DNA of 64,000 nt from Leptidea sinapis (Eukaryota; Arthropoda; Insecta; Lepidoptera; Pieridae). The position numbers and the translations under genes are program-made. Below the pieces are notes generated by a model. The model had not been told where the DNA came from. It was given only the letters and a program-made list of their open reading frames with translations, and did no database searches. The stretch is taken from NCBI RefSeq assembly GCF_905404315.1, contig NC_066273.1, positions 1,550,001 through 1,614,000 on the forward strand. The letters run 5' to 3'. This document shows positions 27,656 through 39,729 of the stretch, one piece after another (position 1 is the first letter of the stretch; each line of letters starts with the position of its first letter).

Positions 27656-27828
27656 TGCCCTGGTCACGTGATTCATATTAACGGACTGACAAAAAATGGC
27701 AGCCCTACTGTCACTCTTTTAATGACACCATGACTTAGTAGCCCAAGCCAAAGAGAATGTATGTGTGTATGTTCTATTCGAGTGATCTCAAGGTAATGTT
27801 AGGTGTACATATACAGTTCATATGTCAC

Positions 27829-27936
27829 CTGCACGTCGAAGGGCTGGTGGTGGTCGGGCGCCGGCGTCACTCCGTTGACGAGCGCGGCGCCGCCCACGCC
27901 GCTGGCGCCACCCACGGCTCCCACGCCGCTCGCGTA
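27829..27936 (-). CDS. pum: Pumilio, internal coding exon ending in PFDVQ
   Basis: This 108-nt exon encodes 36 codons in phase 0-0. The acceptor is TTGTTGCAG and the donor is CAG/GTGACA. The product is a Gly/Ala/Val-rich stretch (YASGVGAVGGASGVGG) ending in DHHQPFDVQ. In Drosophila Pumilio the corresponding place reads NFDVQQLFRSQNP, so this exon ends exactly where the next, unseen exon should open with QLFRSQNP. GC content is far above the surrounding intron, as in the 41.5 and 44.7 kb exons. Because it is phase-symmetric it can be skipped without a frame change. It is the last pum exon visible in the window: more than 27.8 kb of intron follows. The short DVQ anchor makes this exon a little less certain than those at 41-45 kb. 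Confidence 0.8.
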
Positions 27937-28082
27937 CTGCAACAACACCGACCACGACCACGTTAACACTGTATGTATCTCGCACTATCACTGTGTCAGC
28001 AATATTACAATCATTATTACTTGTTGATTACAAATAACTAAAATAGCATATTACATTCAGATCTTTAGTTAATTTGATTCGT

Positions 28083-28215
28083 GTAAGTTACTTGGCACTA
28101 CAGTAGTGCCAACTGACAGTTGGTACCATCACTACGGTAGACGGTCGTGCCCTATATAAGCCAGAGCGATCAGAACATTACTTATGGTGCTTTCTAAAAG
28201 GTAACACTGCCCTAA
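28083..28215 (+). promoter_or_regulatory. TATA-containing block with two short palindromes
   Basis: TTGGCACTAC-AGTAGTGCCAA and CCAACTG-A-CAGTTGG overlap at 28,091-28,121. They are followed about 30 bp on by CCCTATATAAGCC (28,150) and an ACATTACTTATGG segment. The arrangement resembles the promoter part of a retrotransposon LTR. The LTR borders were not identified, so an LTR remnant is only one possibility. Confidence 0.35.
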
Positions 28216-28489
28216 TTGTCTTTTAATTTTTAATAATAAGTATATTATAATTCTAAGTGTAGAAACTTTAAAATACATAAGTAACAGTTTTATTATGTGC
28301 GTTTATATTACCAACCGCTTCTACATGTATATCCGATATATATTACATTTTGTTTTGCTCTTACTTAACAAGTATTGCATTTCCTCAAAATATGTCTTTG
28401 TTTTTTGTATAAGTAATTATTTTGCTAGCGGCGAATGGTTAAACAATTAAGAATATGTTCTGTATCAGTATTTTTAATATATATATATA

Positions 28490-28788
28490 ATAAGGGACGA
28501 AACGAACAAGAGGTTCAGCTGACGGTAATTGATACGCCCTACCCATTACAATGCAGTGCCGCTCAGGATTCTTAAAAAACTCAAAAATCCTTAGCGGCAC
28601 TACAACTACACTCGTCACCTTGAGACATAAGATGTAAAATCTCATTTGCCCAGTAATTTCACTAGCTACGGCAGCCATCAGACCAAAACACAGTAATGTT
28701 TACACATTACTACTTCAAGGCAGAAATAGGCGCCATTGTGATACCCATAATCTAGGCGGCATTCTGTACAAAGAAGCCTCCTCCTGGT
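28490..28788 (-). repeat. SINE-like repeat S, near full-length, minus orientation
   Basis: The most complete copy. It starts AAGGGACGAAACGAAC, contains the internal self-complementary pair GTGCCGCTCAGGATTCTT and ATCCTTAGCGGCAC, then CATTTGCCCAGTAATTTC, and ends AGAAGCCTCCTCCTGG. The inner hairpin is a constant feature of the family. The 79-codon reverse frame here is part of the repeat. Confidence 0.88.
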
Positions 28789-31619
28789 AAAAATTATTAT
28801 TACATAGTTATTTTTTTTTTCTAATAAGCTGTCATCACCGATATATTCAATTATTGACTACATTAATCGGCATCGGTACTGTACCGGCTCCTAACGTTAA
28901 ATTATTAATCGTGACAATCTCCTGGTGATCAGTACAAAACTGATATTTATTACAATTGGCGAACACTAAAAGTAAAATGAGGAAGTGTTCCTACACTAAT
29001 AGCTTTATATACATCACAAGTGGTCGGAAAAGTATAAAGTTGTTATCAAACTACGTAAGTCAAGCTTCACCTTTGTGAAACAAGAGTGAAGACTTCAGTC
29101 AAACTAACGTAGAAATATATTAGCAATACGCTTTTTTAAAAATGTATCTTGGTCTTTCCAGCAAGTCAAGATATAAAAAGTATTAACCGAACAAATACAA
29201 GAATACGTAGCGCTATTGCGCAAGTCCACGTCAAACTGTCTATTTTACTTGGGTGCATTACGCATTCATTCATTCGACGTCACGAGTAAAATAATCTATA
29301 GTCTAACGAGGTGAAACGCAATTGAAGTTAAACATCGAATAAATCGACAAACTAAAGTTATACTGAGATAGTCTTACTGTGTTACAAAAAGATAAACATA
29401 CATGTCCTTAACAGTTAATTAAAAAAGTACTATTACAAATGTTAGTCTTTCTGTTATTTAAGCGTTAAACAATCTTTAGATATTGCTTATATTTAAACAT
29501 GAGCCGAAGCTACTACCATTCCTTATTTGTGGTAAAACCATGTATTTCAGTCAGATTTATACGTATAATTAATGAACGTCAAATGGCTAGCTTAACGACG
29601 TTTTAGTGAAAAACAAGAAAAAGATAAAGTCCATTTTAGACGTCTTTTTAAAAGTTAAACGCTGTTTAACAAAACACGTGTCTAAGCCATGTTTTTTTTT
29701 TTTGTAAAAGCACAGTTACGCTTTATAAATAATTTGCAAAGATAATAACAACATACTAAATAAATATCATCGATGATAGAATCGTACTAATTATGTCCTC
29801 CAGTCTGACCGTGTTAGAATGTCATAAATATCACAATGAAAATCATAACTAGGACAAAGTAAAAGTTCCAGTTAAATATTGAATCAAAATTGGTTCTACA
29901 AACCCCGAAGACGTATAAAAAAATAATAGTTTAAAAAATTTATTAATCTATTTTTTAGTTGAATTTTATATAAAGCGTGTTCTTTAGTTTTTTTTAAACT
30001 ATTATTTATTTTTCATTTATTAGTTAATTTTTTTAGATTGAATCTTCATTCATTTTCGTTTTTAATATTTGCGAATAAAAATATTTTAGTTATGTTGAAA
30101 GATCGCTTAATTCAGCTAGCCCGAGATCCCCGAACTAGCTCTTATAATAATTAGCTCAGTTAAATCACGCATTAATAATTTATAATGGAAATATAAATTC
30201 ACCGCCATCTATTCGCTTCTAAACGAATTAGATACTTTAATTTTGTAGAACTGTCTTGACATGTCGCGCGTTTCCTTTGTAGTTTACAATAAATTACTAG
30301 ATGGCGCTTATTAGTGATTTATTTATTTAAAAATTATATAAATTCACAAAAATCATATTTTGCAAATTGAAAAATTGAATAATTTTATCAAATTAGTGTA
30401 ATGTCATCGGTCCTCGATAAATCTACAAAGTTTGAACGAAATCTAGCCGTTTAAAGTGGGTCAATATCGCGCCCAAAGAAGTCTGTTACAAACATACAAG
30501 TGAAGCTAATATAAAGCGTGTAAAATAGACAACATTTATCAGCGAAATAAACAATGCCTATGTGTTCAACCAATCTAAATGATATATAAAACGCGAATAA
30601 ATGTAAATAGTCACCTAATTTAAAAGCACAAGAAAAATATGCATAATTTCAATAATTATTCTATGAACTATTGAATATCTAATAAATCTGTTGCATGAAC
30701 AAATAAAGAACGAATAATCAAAAAGGATAGAGTTCGTCAAATCATATGCATTGAAAAAATATACGAGGCCTCTATAACTTTACAATCAGCCTTACGTAGT
30801 ATTGAAATTGGCTTGAGTAAGAAACTGAAAAGAAAAAGAAAACTTGAAAAGAAAAATTTGCGGAAGGAAGCGCAGGGCGGCCAAATATGGAGTATTATTC
30901 CCATATGTGGTATGCGTATGCGAGCCGCCCGAACTATCGGGTATCCAGTACATAGTTCCTTGAAAATCTTTGTAAATCTGAGATCAATAACTACAAAGTC
31001 AAGTGGTATACATAGTGTCACAATCATCTCGAGCCCGTGCTGAGCAAACATAACTCGTATTCCATTCATAAGTCTGATTCAGACTTAAGCTATGGGCTTA
31101 ATACTTACAAGAACACGTTTAATACTTACTTAAATTAAATAGAAGAAAATCACATTAGACTATTGAAACTCATAATTACAAAAAAAGGAAAAGTAGAAAC
31201 AAAGGAAATTATGAAAATATTTTAGATCTTAAAATTCAACTAATAAGTAGCTGAAGAAAAGCTATTGTTCCGATAGATTAAAAAAAACTATTAATGTGAG
31301 AGATAATTTAACAATCAATAAGTAGGTAAATATATTTATATTGTACCAAGGCATTTTACTATAAAGGAAAAAAATTAATTGAATATGTTGTACCTAAGCA
31401 TTACAATAGCATCGAATGCATAAGAGAGAATAATAGAGAGTTAGGTACATAAGCAAACAACAAGAGCGCAATCTCAAGGCGAGAGGTAGAAACTGAATAC
31501 CAATTATGCATCCAATTATGAATACAAAAAAAATTACAACAAAATGTCAAGTAACCTACTATCTGGTTGCTAATTTCAAGTTAAGAGGGCTGTTACTTTA
31601 ATTGAAACTGGGCGCAACT

Positions 31620-32460
31620 ACATACATGTGCCTCAACCATTACTGGTATCCAAATCTGTGATACATCGCGTCGTCAAGAGGTATCGGCAGACCGGACAGT
31701 TTACGAGACTACAAGGACAGAGACGTAAAAGTAAAACTGACCAGACATGACTATTTTATCGTCAGCACAGCGTGTTTTGGAACAGGAACTTTTGAATTCT
31801 TCTGAGGTGAAAACGAAAGCTCCAAGAAATTACGCAAAAAGCGTTACAGTAAGCAATAAAACTGTGAGAACAAGACTGAAATCAGTCAGAATTAACTCAC
31901 GCTTGCCTGCCAGAGCCCCTCTCATCTTGCCATATGCCATCGAGTAGCTCGAATTTATTTCGATTGCAATCATGATAATGGGAAAGAAGAAGCTTCAAAA
32001 CAAGTTCTATTCACACGTGCGTTAGAATTTGCCTAAAGCATCTGGCTTGACAGAAGGACTCAAATGCGGTGACGCCCGGGCGAGTGATGGAACATCTTTG
32101 GAGGCAGAGACATATGGTGGAGGGTCAGTTATGGTGTGGGGAGGTATTTGTATGGGGGGACGTAGGGAACTGACATTTTAGAAGAAGTTGTAGTACCATT
32201 AGTTTGTTTTTATGTATGATAATGCAACCCCGTGCTGCCGCCATAGGTGTTGAATACCTTCGAGATGTAGATAGCAATAGTATGGGAGATAAATTAAGAA
32301 AAGAAATCCTGTCCCCGCTAGTTTGGGAGAGCCCCGAAGGATGGTACGCAACATCTCAAGATATTATAGATAATTTGATTTGGAGTATGTCAAGGAGATT
32401 GAAAACAGTTCGAAAAGTTTTTTCATTTAGCCTTAATTTGGTTAGTTGATCAATACTTTT
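31620..32460 (+). pseudogene. Tc1-like transposase pseudogene
   Basis: Pieces of a Tc1-type (DD34E) transposase in several frames: SVIHRVVKRYRQTGQF (from about 31,657; N-terminal helix-turn-helix), an intact middle stretch at 31,747-31,947 (VSNKTVRTRLKSVRINSRLPARA), GGGSVMVWGGICM near 32,115, YDNATPCC, and remains of the last third to about 32,450. Stops and frameshifts separate them. The 55,450-55,750 copy shares its 3' part, so both come from one family. The 81-codon frame at 32,204-32,449 is a shadow within it. Confidence 0.85.
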
Positions 32461-33246
32461 CTCGACCTTTGTTATTTAAAATAAACAAATAATAAGTAAA
32501 ATCCAAATAAAAGAACTTATATAATAAATATATTATTTTTAAACACTCTCATTTGCATTCCTCTATTGTTCTTCATGACTGTATATTCTCTCTATAAAAA
32601 ATGTTGAAAGAAACATTGATTTTCTTCAGTTTACTTTGATTACTTTAATTCTGTGATCAGTTCAGGGTTAAAACTATAGATACAACATTATCAGTTTTCG
32701 AAAAAATACTGGGATGATTTAAAAAGAATTGAGAAATTTCGCATGTCATAATCAAAATATAAAAAATAATTAAATATATTTCTAGTATTATGGTGCTCGG
32801 CGGACCATGACCGGCAGCAACTTTAATTATTTTTGTAATTATTGCCAGTTGCAGCAACAAAAGGTTTCAAATCATGGTCAAAAGTCAGTGTCACTACAAT
32901 AATTGTATTATTCTCAAGAGAGAGAATTATTGTCAAGGAAGCAGCACCCCGCGCCGATACTGATATATAAGCCCAAAAGCCTGGTGGTTTGCAACTATAA
33001 GTAACAATAACTATGAATGACTTCACTAAAATGCCTCCACATTTCTTAACTCCATACTCCGTAATTTCATACGAAAACCGCAATAACTATTTTTGCCCGG
33101 CCCGGGAATGGAATACCTACCTACCTATTACTAGTACGAGGACGGTCAAAGATATCCATTTTTGACTAAATTTATCCGTGAAGAACAATTTCCTATAGGG
33201 CTTATTAGAATTATCTTTATTGGGTACTACATTTTTTTCATGTTAA

Positions 33247-34142
33247 GAAGGGACGAGACGAGCTGGACGTTCAGCGGATGATAATTGATACGCCCTGCCC
33301 GTAACATTTGAATGCAGTATAATGCATAATGGTTACTGTTTACACCACTTTGCTCGGATTAGTGCACTTTTCAAAGTATTTTTGGCACCAGAAAATACTT
33401 CAAATAAGTTTTCGGTGAATTATTTTATAAATCACAAAATGTAATAAAATTTAATACATTTCACCAGAATTCTTACAAACTTGATTACACAAGACAAGTG
33501 CTGACCCGGCATTGTGCCCGCTTATTGTATGAATTATCACAATATTTTGTAATGGAAATTCATAGACTGTATTAGTTGTATTGCGAATCTATAAGCATAA
33601 AAAAATATAGGTTCCAGATAAGTAATCACCAACATATCAGAAAACTTATAAGATATACGAAAACCTTTTCCGAAACACGCTGCATCTAATGGTACAAGAA
33701 TTATTCCGATCGGTTCAGTAGTTTTCGCACCTAACCGAAGGAAAAAACCGGCCATACATTTATTAGTACAATATAGATACTTGAGATAGACTCTGACGTC
33801 ACAGAAACGCCGCGCAAAATGGCGCGTTTGAATAGCCGAAATATATTGCCGGAAAAGATTTTTTATATTTTAAGAATGTTTTTTCTATAATTTGTTGTGT
33901 TTGTTAACTTTTAGGATGTAGAAAATCAAATTTATATATTTTTTTAAATCATGCATATATACCCTATTGCGCTGGTCGCCTTGAGACGTAAGATGTTTAG
34001 TCTCATTTGCCCAGTAATTACTACAGCGCCCTTTTATACCGAAACACAATAATGCTTACACATTACTGCTTCACGGTAGAAAAAGGTGCAGTTATGGTAC
34101 CCATAATCTAACCGGTTTCCTGTGCAAGGGAGCCTCCTACTA
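33247..34142 (-). repeat. SINE-like repeat S, split by repeat F
   Basis: The tail part (AAGGGACGAGACGAGC to GAATGCAGT) is at 33,247-33,318 and the head part (GCTGGTCGCCTTGAGACGTA to GGGAGCCTCCTACT) at 33,967-34,142. The missing middle is where about 640 bp containing repeat F lies. It sits in the left arm of the inverted duplication. Confidence 0.75.
33325..33880 (-). repeat. Interspersed repeat F, copy 1
   Basis: Matches 46,380-47,090 in reverse orientation. Shared landmarks are GGCATTGTGCCCGCTTATTG against the inverted AACGAGTGGGTATTGCCGG, CTGACGTCACAGAAACGCCG, and ACTTTGCTCGGATTAGTGCA. Coding capacity is not apparent; the 72-codon reverse frame at 33,537-33,755 has a counterpart in copy 2 (KTTEPIGII) but is too short to name. 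Confidence 0.75.
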
Positions 34143-35778
34143 TAACGAAAGTAAATACATATTTAAAATTATTTTCAATGTCAGCTGAAGAAAATTTAAA
34201 ATAATCCGACGTTGGAGTGCTTAGTGATTATCTTCTAACTATGAGGTATCACAAACGACTTACGTGGTTGTGAATGTTTTTTTCCCACATTATACAATCA
34301 CAGGGCATTAAACATCGTGATTCAAAGAGTATTAGGCAGACAGGTTTATCTTTTTAACCTAAATGCCTTTAAAATTATCTTTCTTTATTGGGTAATACAA
34401 TATAACTAAAGTATTTACAATGTCAGCCAAAGAAAATGTACATAGGTACAAATAACTTCGTCTTCATGGCAAAACGAGAACATAGTTTGCCTCTCAGCTG
34501 CAATGAAAAGTAGTCATTTTACTATGATCTGATATTATGTCACATCTACGGTATGCATCTTTTTAGGTTAAATTGAGTTCAGAAAAACAGCTGATAAGGG
34601 TTGCGGGATGCATAGTTTTTGCGACTAACGTAGCACTTCTAAAATTGTATTAAAATATAATGTAACTTCATTTCTGACTTCACAGTCATTAGTGATGACC
34701 TAAAGAATGTCTGATTCAAAGTAACAGCCAAAAACTTTCACCGTGTACACCAACCACTAGTTAACCATTAGTTCATTTAATTTTAGCACATTTTGTTTAT
34801 GTTAGCAACTACTTACTACGTACTACACAGCCATATTATCTCTGCCGCTCGCTGTAACGTGAAGCCCCCTACCGTAACCTCTTTACCCCCTCGCGCTAAT
34901 CATGTTGTTTCAGTACGGTTTTGCGTGCTATCACTGCTTTGTTTTTGAAATCTTCATAGTTACTTTTGACTTTTGTTAATAATAGTTCGGTATACAACGT
35001 GAAACTAAATGGGTATATTATGCTTTGAACCAGATATTCCTTAGCTCATCTGTAATGACTATGTGAAGTCAGAAATGAATTAGCATTATATTTTAATACA
35101 ATATTTAAAGTTTTAAGTTTTCGCAAAAAGTATGATTCCCTCAACCCTAATCAGCTGTTTTTTTGAACTCTCTTTGACCTAAAACAGATGAAAAACGTAG
35201 ATGTGACATAATATCAGATAATAGTAAAATGCCTACGATTAATTGCAGCTGTGAAGCAATTTGTGTTCTCATTTTGCCATGAAGACAAATGTTATTTTGT
35301 ATTTGCATTTGCTTTAGCTGACATTGAAAATACTTCTAAATTTGTATTTACTGTAGTTACGTATTACCCAATAAAGATAGTTAATTCTAATTTAATTATG
35401 AAACTATGTTATGTTAGTATTTACTTTGATTTCCGCGAGTGTTACACATTTAAATAAAACACGTTTAAAAGATAAAAACGAGTGTTATTGTAACTGTGTT
35501 TTTACATTTTGTGTTTATTTAAATATGTTAGGTTGAAAAGATCGGCCTGTCTGCGTTAATACTCTTTGAATTGTGCTTTGACACACGATATTTACTGCTC
35601 TGTGTGTGTGTAAATGTCTATTCTAAAGGCACCCTACACACTGCACCATTTTTAATTCAAGATTTGTTTATTATGTTGGAAATTAAATGTTAAAAGTTAT
35701 TACGTAAGCACTTCAATGTAGAATTATTTGAAGTTTCCTTCAAGTTACATTGAAAATAATTCCAAAATTTGTAATTAT

Positions 35779-35900
35779 AGATTATGGGTACCAGAACGGC
35801 ACCTTTTTCTGCCGTGAAGCAAAAATGTGTAAGCATTATTATGGTTTGGTCTGAATGGCACTGTAGCTGTTCTTATTACTGGGCAAATGAGACTTGACAT
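35779..35900 (+). repeat. SINE-like repeat S, partial, plus orientation
   Basis: Reads GATTATGGGTACCAGAACGG, TTTTTCTGCCGTGAAGC and TTACTGGGCAAATGAGAC, then stops at GACTTGACAT. It lies in the right arm of the inverted duplication, mirror-placed to the split minus-strand copy. Confidence 0.8.
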
Positions 35901-36933
35901 TTTAATTCAAAAATGTTTTATCCAATAAAGATAATTCTAATGGACTCCTATTAAGAAATTGTTCTTCACGGAATTTTTTTGTCGAATATCTTTGACCATC
36001 TTCGTATTAATAATATGTACTCCATTCCCGGACCGGGTTTTCTACCCGGCCTGGGTATGGAATGGGGCAGTTATTGAGTTTTTCGTAGGAAATTTCTCAC
36101 TAGCAGCCCATAGTTCAGAAATGTAGATGCTCGCCCCCTATTACGTGGGAATTAAACATAGTGAAACGTGGGTGGAAAAAATACACCTCTAACACTTCAG
36201 GAATACAGATGTGAAACCGTGTAATGTTATGTAATTTCTTATATTGTTTATTTGTTTCGCAATAACAGGAAGTGAAAAATGAATGAATAAATACATAGAC
36301 ACAAGCCACATTTCATGTAGTGTGCATACTCCTTAATCATAGATTATTGTTTATGTTTTACTCCATAGGTAGGTGACCTCATTCTGTTTATAAACAAATT
36401 AGGGTTGTCTAAGAAAAGAAATTGAAAAATAATATTTTTAATTTCGTAGGGAAGTTTTTTTCTTTTTTTTTTAATTATTTGTTAAAACTTAAACATCACC
36501 ATACTATAGCATATGACCCAAATAACGTACCATTGAAGGGATGTTATACCCTTTCTGGTTCACGTTGTACATGTGTTCTGTTTTTCTATGCCACTATAAT
36601 AGTTCTGCCAGAGAAATAAATACTCTTGGTACTTAACCCAGATTCTTTACATTGATTTTTCATAATAATAATAATCAGCACAAAAAAACACCTTTACATA
36701 AATCAATAATACAAAAAAAAATCGTTATTTATTAATAATAATATCCTAGTGATGCTTGTTTCGCACAACGTAACAAATCGACGATGTGACGTCATCGACG
36801 TCAGGTCCAGAGATAATGTAACCGGGTAATCTTTTTTGTGGTTTAAGGTACTGGGATCATTAGCCACGTAATAACTTAAATGAAATAAACTACCTAGTAA
36901 CTAAAAAAATAGAGTGCGCGAGAAAGGAAATAA

Positions 36934-37314
36934 CGTTACGATAAACTTGTTATATTAAAACCAAACAACAAAAGAACACTGACGACTTCACCAGAGTCAG
37001 ATCCCAATTCTCAAGCACTAGTTGGTAATAGTACAACTAGACCCACCAAGAAAAACAAAATAAAACAATTAAACCCATCTATACCCAGATCAAACAGTGT
37101 CTCAGAAAGAGTTCTAAAACCAAGCATTCTAAGCTACTTAGTAAACAAGAACGTCAACACACCACATAACCAAACCAAGGACAATACAACCAATAACTTA
37201 CATTCAAACCAACCAACTGGTTCTAGATGGGGCTACACCAAAGATTTTTCTGATAGTACAATTTCTACATTAATACTAGTTTCAAGATTTTCAATAGATG
37301 GCGCTGATTCATAG
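36934..37314 (+). other. Orphan 126-codon open frame without ATG
   Basis: The frame is free of stops from CGT at 36,934 to TAG at 37,312 and contains no Met codon at its start. The product is rich in Asn, Thr, Ser and Lys, with a basic patch TRPTKKNKIKQLNPS and TGSRWGYTKDF. In DNA this AT-rich such a length is unusual. It may be a piece of a retroelement gag-like or ORF1 frame. I do not recognise a family and see no splice sites linking it to pum (it is on the opposite strand). Confidence 0.3.
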
Positions 37315-37549
37315 CACAACACCAACAATAATTATCAAACTGTAATAAAGTAATATTGTTTTAAGTTATAAAAAAATAATAAGTATAATACAATACTTAG
37401 GCCTAGCTTCAATATACAAGTAATATAAGTGTTACTCATCTATTAAATAAAGACATCATTTGCGTCTCACGATGTATAAACAGTATTAAATAGCAAATGA
37501 AGCGCCATTTAAATAATAGGATGGATCTAGTAGCAAATATCAGTTTTTT

Positions 37550-37690
37550 TTTATGGAATAGGAGGACAAACGAGCGTACGGGTCACCTGGTGTTAAGTGA
37601 TCACCGCCGCCCACATTCTCTTGCAACACCAGAGGAATCACAAGAGCGTTGCCGGCCTTTAAGGAAGGTGTACGCGCTCGTTTGTTCGTG
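37550..37690 (+). repeat. Interspersed repeat G, partial
   Basis: GGACAAACGAGCGTACGGGT, AGTGATCACCGCCGCCC, TTGCAACACCAGAGGAATCA and GAGCGTTGCCGGCCTTTAAG: a repeat very common in moths and butterflies. Related copies are at 49,205-49,325 and 60,600-60,900. Confidence 0.8.
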
Positions 37691-38064
37691 TTCATAGTTT
37701 ATGCTTTTGGATAGCCTGACCGAGTGAAAAGCATTTGACAAAATATTTAGATGAAAAATTAACTGTATTGATTTGTTTACATTCTCAAATTTTGATTGAT
37801 TTTATTGTGGAAAAATTGGTAGAAGTACTATTTTGAGATATACAATTATAATACTGTAAAATATGAAATAAAAATTTGCATTAAAAGCCATGAAGCTTGT
37901 GTTACGTTACTTCGTATATGACACAGATTTTAATATTTTATAATATCCATAAAATTAAAAGAACTGGGCCTAACTATGTCAAATTTTTATGGGCCCAAAT
38001 GGCAAACAGTTCACATCAAACTATAGAAGAATCCAAGTAACTCGGATTATAAATCTCAGCGAAA

Positions 38065-38130
38065 TCGGGGTACATACATAAAAAAAATACCAATCGAATT
38101 GAGAACCTCTTCTTTTCGAAGTCGGTTAAA
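38065..38130 (-). repeat. Fragment of repeat family N
   Basis: In reverse orientation it reads TTAACCGACTTCGAAAAGAA and GAGGTTCTCAATTCG, matching the start of the copy at 54,572. Confidence 0.65.
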
Positions 38131-39371
38131 AAGAATTATCACCAAAGTGGGTCGTGAATAAAAATTTAGTATTGTGTAAGTTAAAAACGATGAAACTGGA
38201 ATATGATAACAGCAGATTTTTTCAATACGACAAACGATGAATAGGCAACACAATTGGGAAAAGGCTGTGCGATGGAGGCGGAAGACGCTAGCCGGCGATC
38301 ACTACGTGGATGCCGGTAGAGCACACTTCTTTGATCATTTAATCTAAAGTAATATTATAAAGAGGAAACATTTCTTCTTGAAAAACTATTGGACCGATTC
38401 AAAAAATACTTCCACTATTAGGAAACTGCATCTTCACTGACATGGCCTATATTACAATTTAAAAAAAAATAGGGATCCCTAATAAAATGCAATCATATAA
38501 CCCAAGGTGTGAAAAATTTGTCATATGAAATCTGACATCGCGTGCGCTGCGGAAACGATTGATGATAGAACAAAAAAATGTCCTGCAGTATTATAGAAGG
38601 TATCAATATCTATAAGAAAGTACGCGATACCATGCGTCCAACTACTGTAGTTATGACATTATAACTACTTTTTTACATTCTAAATGTTAATAAAGTGCCG
38701 ACAACAATCAAACCATATTGTTCATACGTCTGTATTCATCCTTATCCCAAAACTACTTTATAAATGATTAAAATCGGACATTCCATTCAAAAGAATTCAT
38801 AAATGTCAATAATGCAGCAATACAATAATAAGTGATAAAAAAATTATGTTTTCAAAAATAAATCTATAGTCAGACTTATTAATAGACTATCCACTACCAC
38901 GAAATCAGTATCAACATGAGTGAAATCGCGGGGCTAGAGTGGCACAAACTAAAATATTAGGTTGACAAAATGGTCCCGAAACAATACGCGAAACATTTTT
39001 ACCTCAAAACCTAGCGCTAGTTTGATCTTCGCGCCTACCTTGATGAGATCAGTATGTATTTTGTCTAGTTTTGAAAGATTTTTTTAGTAATGTTCTTCAT
39101 TGTCTTTTATTTTTGTTTTAAGTTGGAAGGAAATAACAATTTTTGCCTGTCTTATGGAATCCTCTTAAAGAATATTAATTCCAGTAACCAATATGCTAAC
39201 GACCTAACATTTCCAGCGGCCTACATGAGCTGTGTTAACCACACTGTAACAGCTGACTACGTCAATATAAGTAATGTAGGGTACCTATTGTTTTATTTGA
39301 ACAGTATAATTAACGCGGCGGACAGAAGCAAGGCTTATGAGTATTGTCACTTTGTTATGAAATCATATATT

Positions 39372-39729
39372 ATATAAAATTCTCGTGTCGTGGTGTTAAA
39401 CTTTGAACTCCTCCAAATCGGCTTGACCGATTCTCATGAAATTTTGAGTGCATATTAGGTAGGTCTGAGAATCGGACAACACCTATTTGTCATCCCCCTA
39501 AATGTTAAGGGAGGTCCACACGAGATTTTATTTTTTGACATTTTTTTTAAATTTATTTAAAAAAAATATTAGATTATATTAGATTATTAGTTAGTTATAT
39601 TAATATTAGATTATGAGTCAGCATGAAAAAATACATACAACTTAAAATTTTCACCCATCTACAATCAACAGTTGCTTTTGTGTCTCGATTTTAATAACGG
39701 CAATACAACGTTTGCTGGGTCAGCTAGTA
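39372..39729 (+). mobile_element. Helitron-like non-autonomous element
   Basis: Begins TATATAAAATTCTCGTGTCG, contains AACTCCTCCAAATCGGCTTG and GACCGATTCTCATGAAATTT, and ends GTTTGCTGGGTCAGCTAGTA. The CTAGT terminus without target duplication and the TTCTCGTGTC start are the usual ends of lepidopteran Helitron-type repeats. No replicase is encoded. It lies about 190 bp downstream of the pum exon at 39,918 in the sense of pum transcription. Confidence 0.6.

Larger units (their letters stand above)
1..27828 (-). other. pum: pum intron, >27.8 kb, continues beyond position 1
   Basis: No pum exon was found here; in particular no QLFRSQNP-like or PUF-repeat coding sequence was seen on the minus strand. 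Positions 1-15,500 are transposon-poor apart from a MITE at 499-813, and carry several GC-rich islands listed separately. Positions 16,000-27,800 hold decayed mobile elements. Between listed features I see only AT-rich, non-coding sequence; the open frames of 60-110 codons have no coding character and overlap on both strands. Confidence 0.75.
33085..36065. repeat. ~3 kb imperfect inverted duplication
   Basis: Outer arms are 33,090-33,230 against 35,930-36,060 (about 140 bp, landmark CCGTGAAGAACAATTTC). Inner arms are 34,295-34,724 against 35,021-35,615 (landmarks GTCACATCTACG and ATTTCTGACTTCACA). SINE-like copies of opposite orientation occupy matching places (33,247-34,142 minus; 35,779-35,900 plus). 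The central unpaired segment is about 34,725-35,020. The left half is longer because repeat F is inserted in it. Arms are diverged (roughly 75-85% by eye), so the event is old. No transposase is encoded. Confidence 0.8.

Noticed and set aside
27757..28027. Two plus-strand frames (69 and 74 codons) rich in Ala/Pro/His
   Set aside because: Shadows of the minus-strand pum exon at 27,829-27,936.
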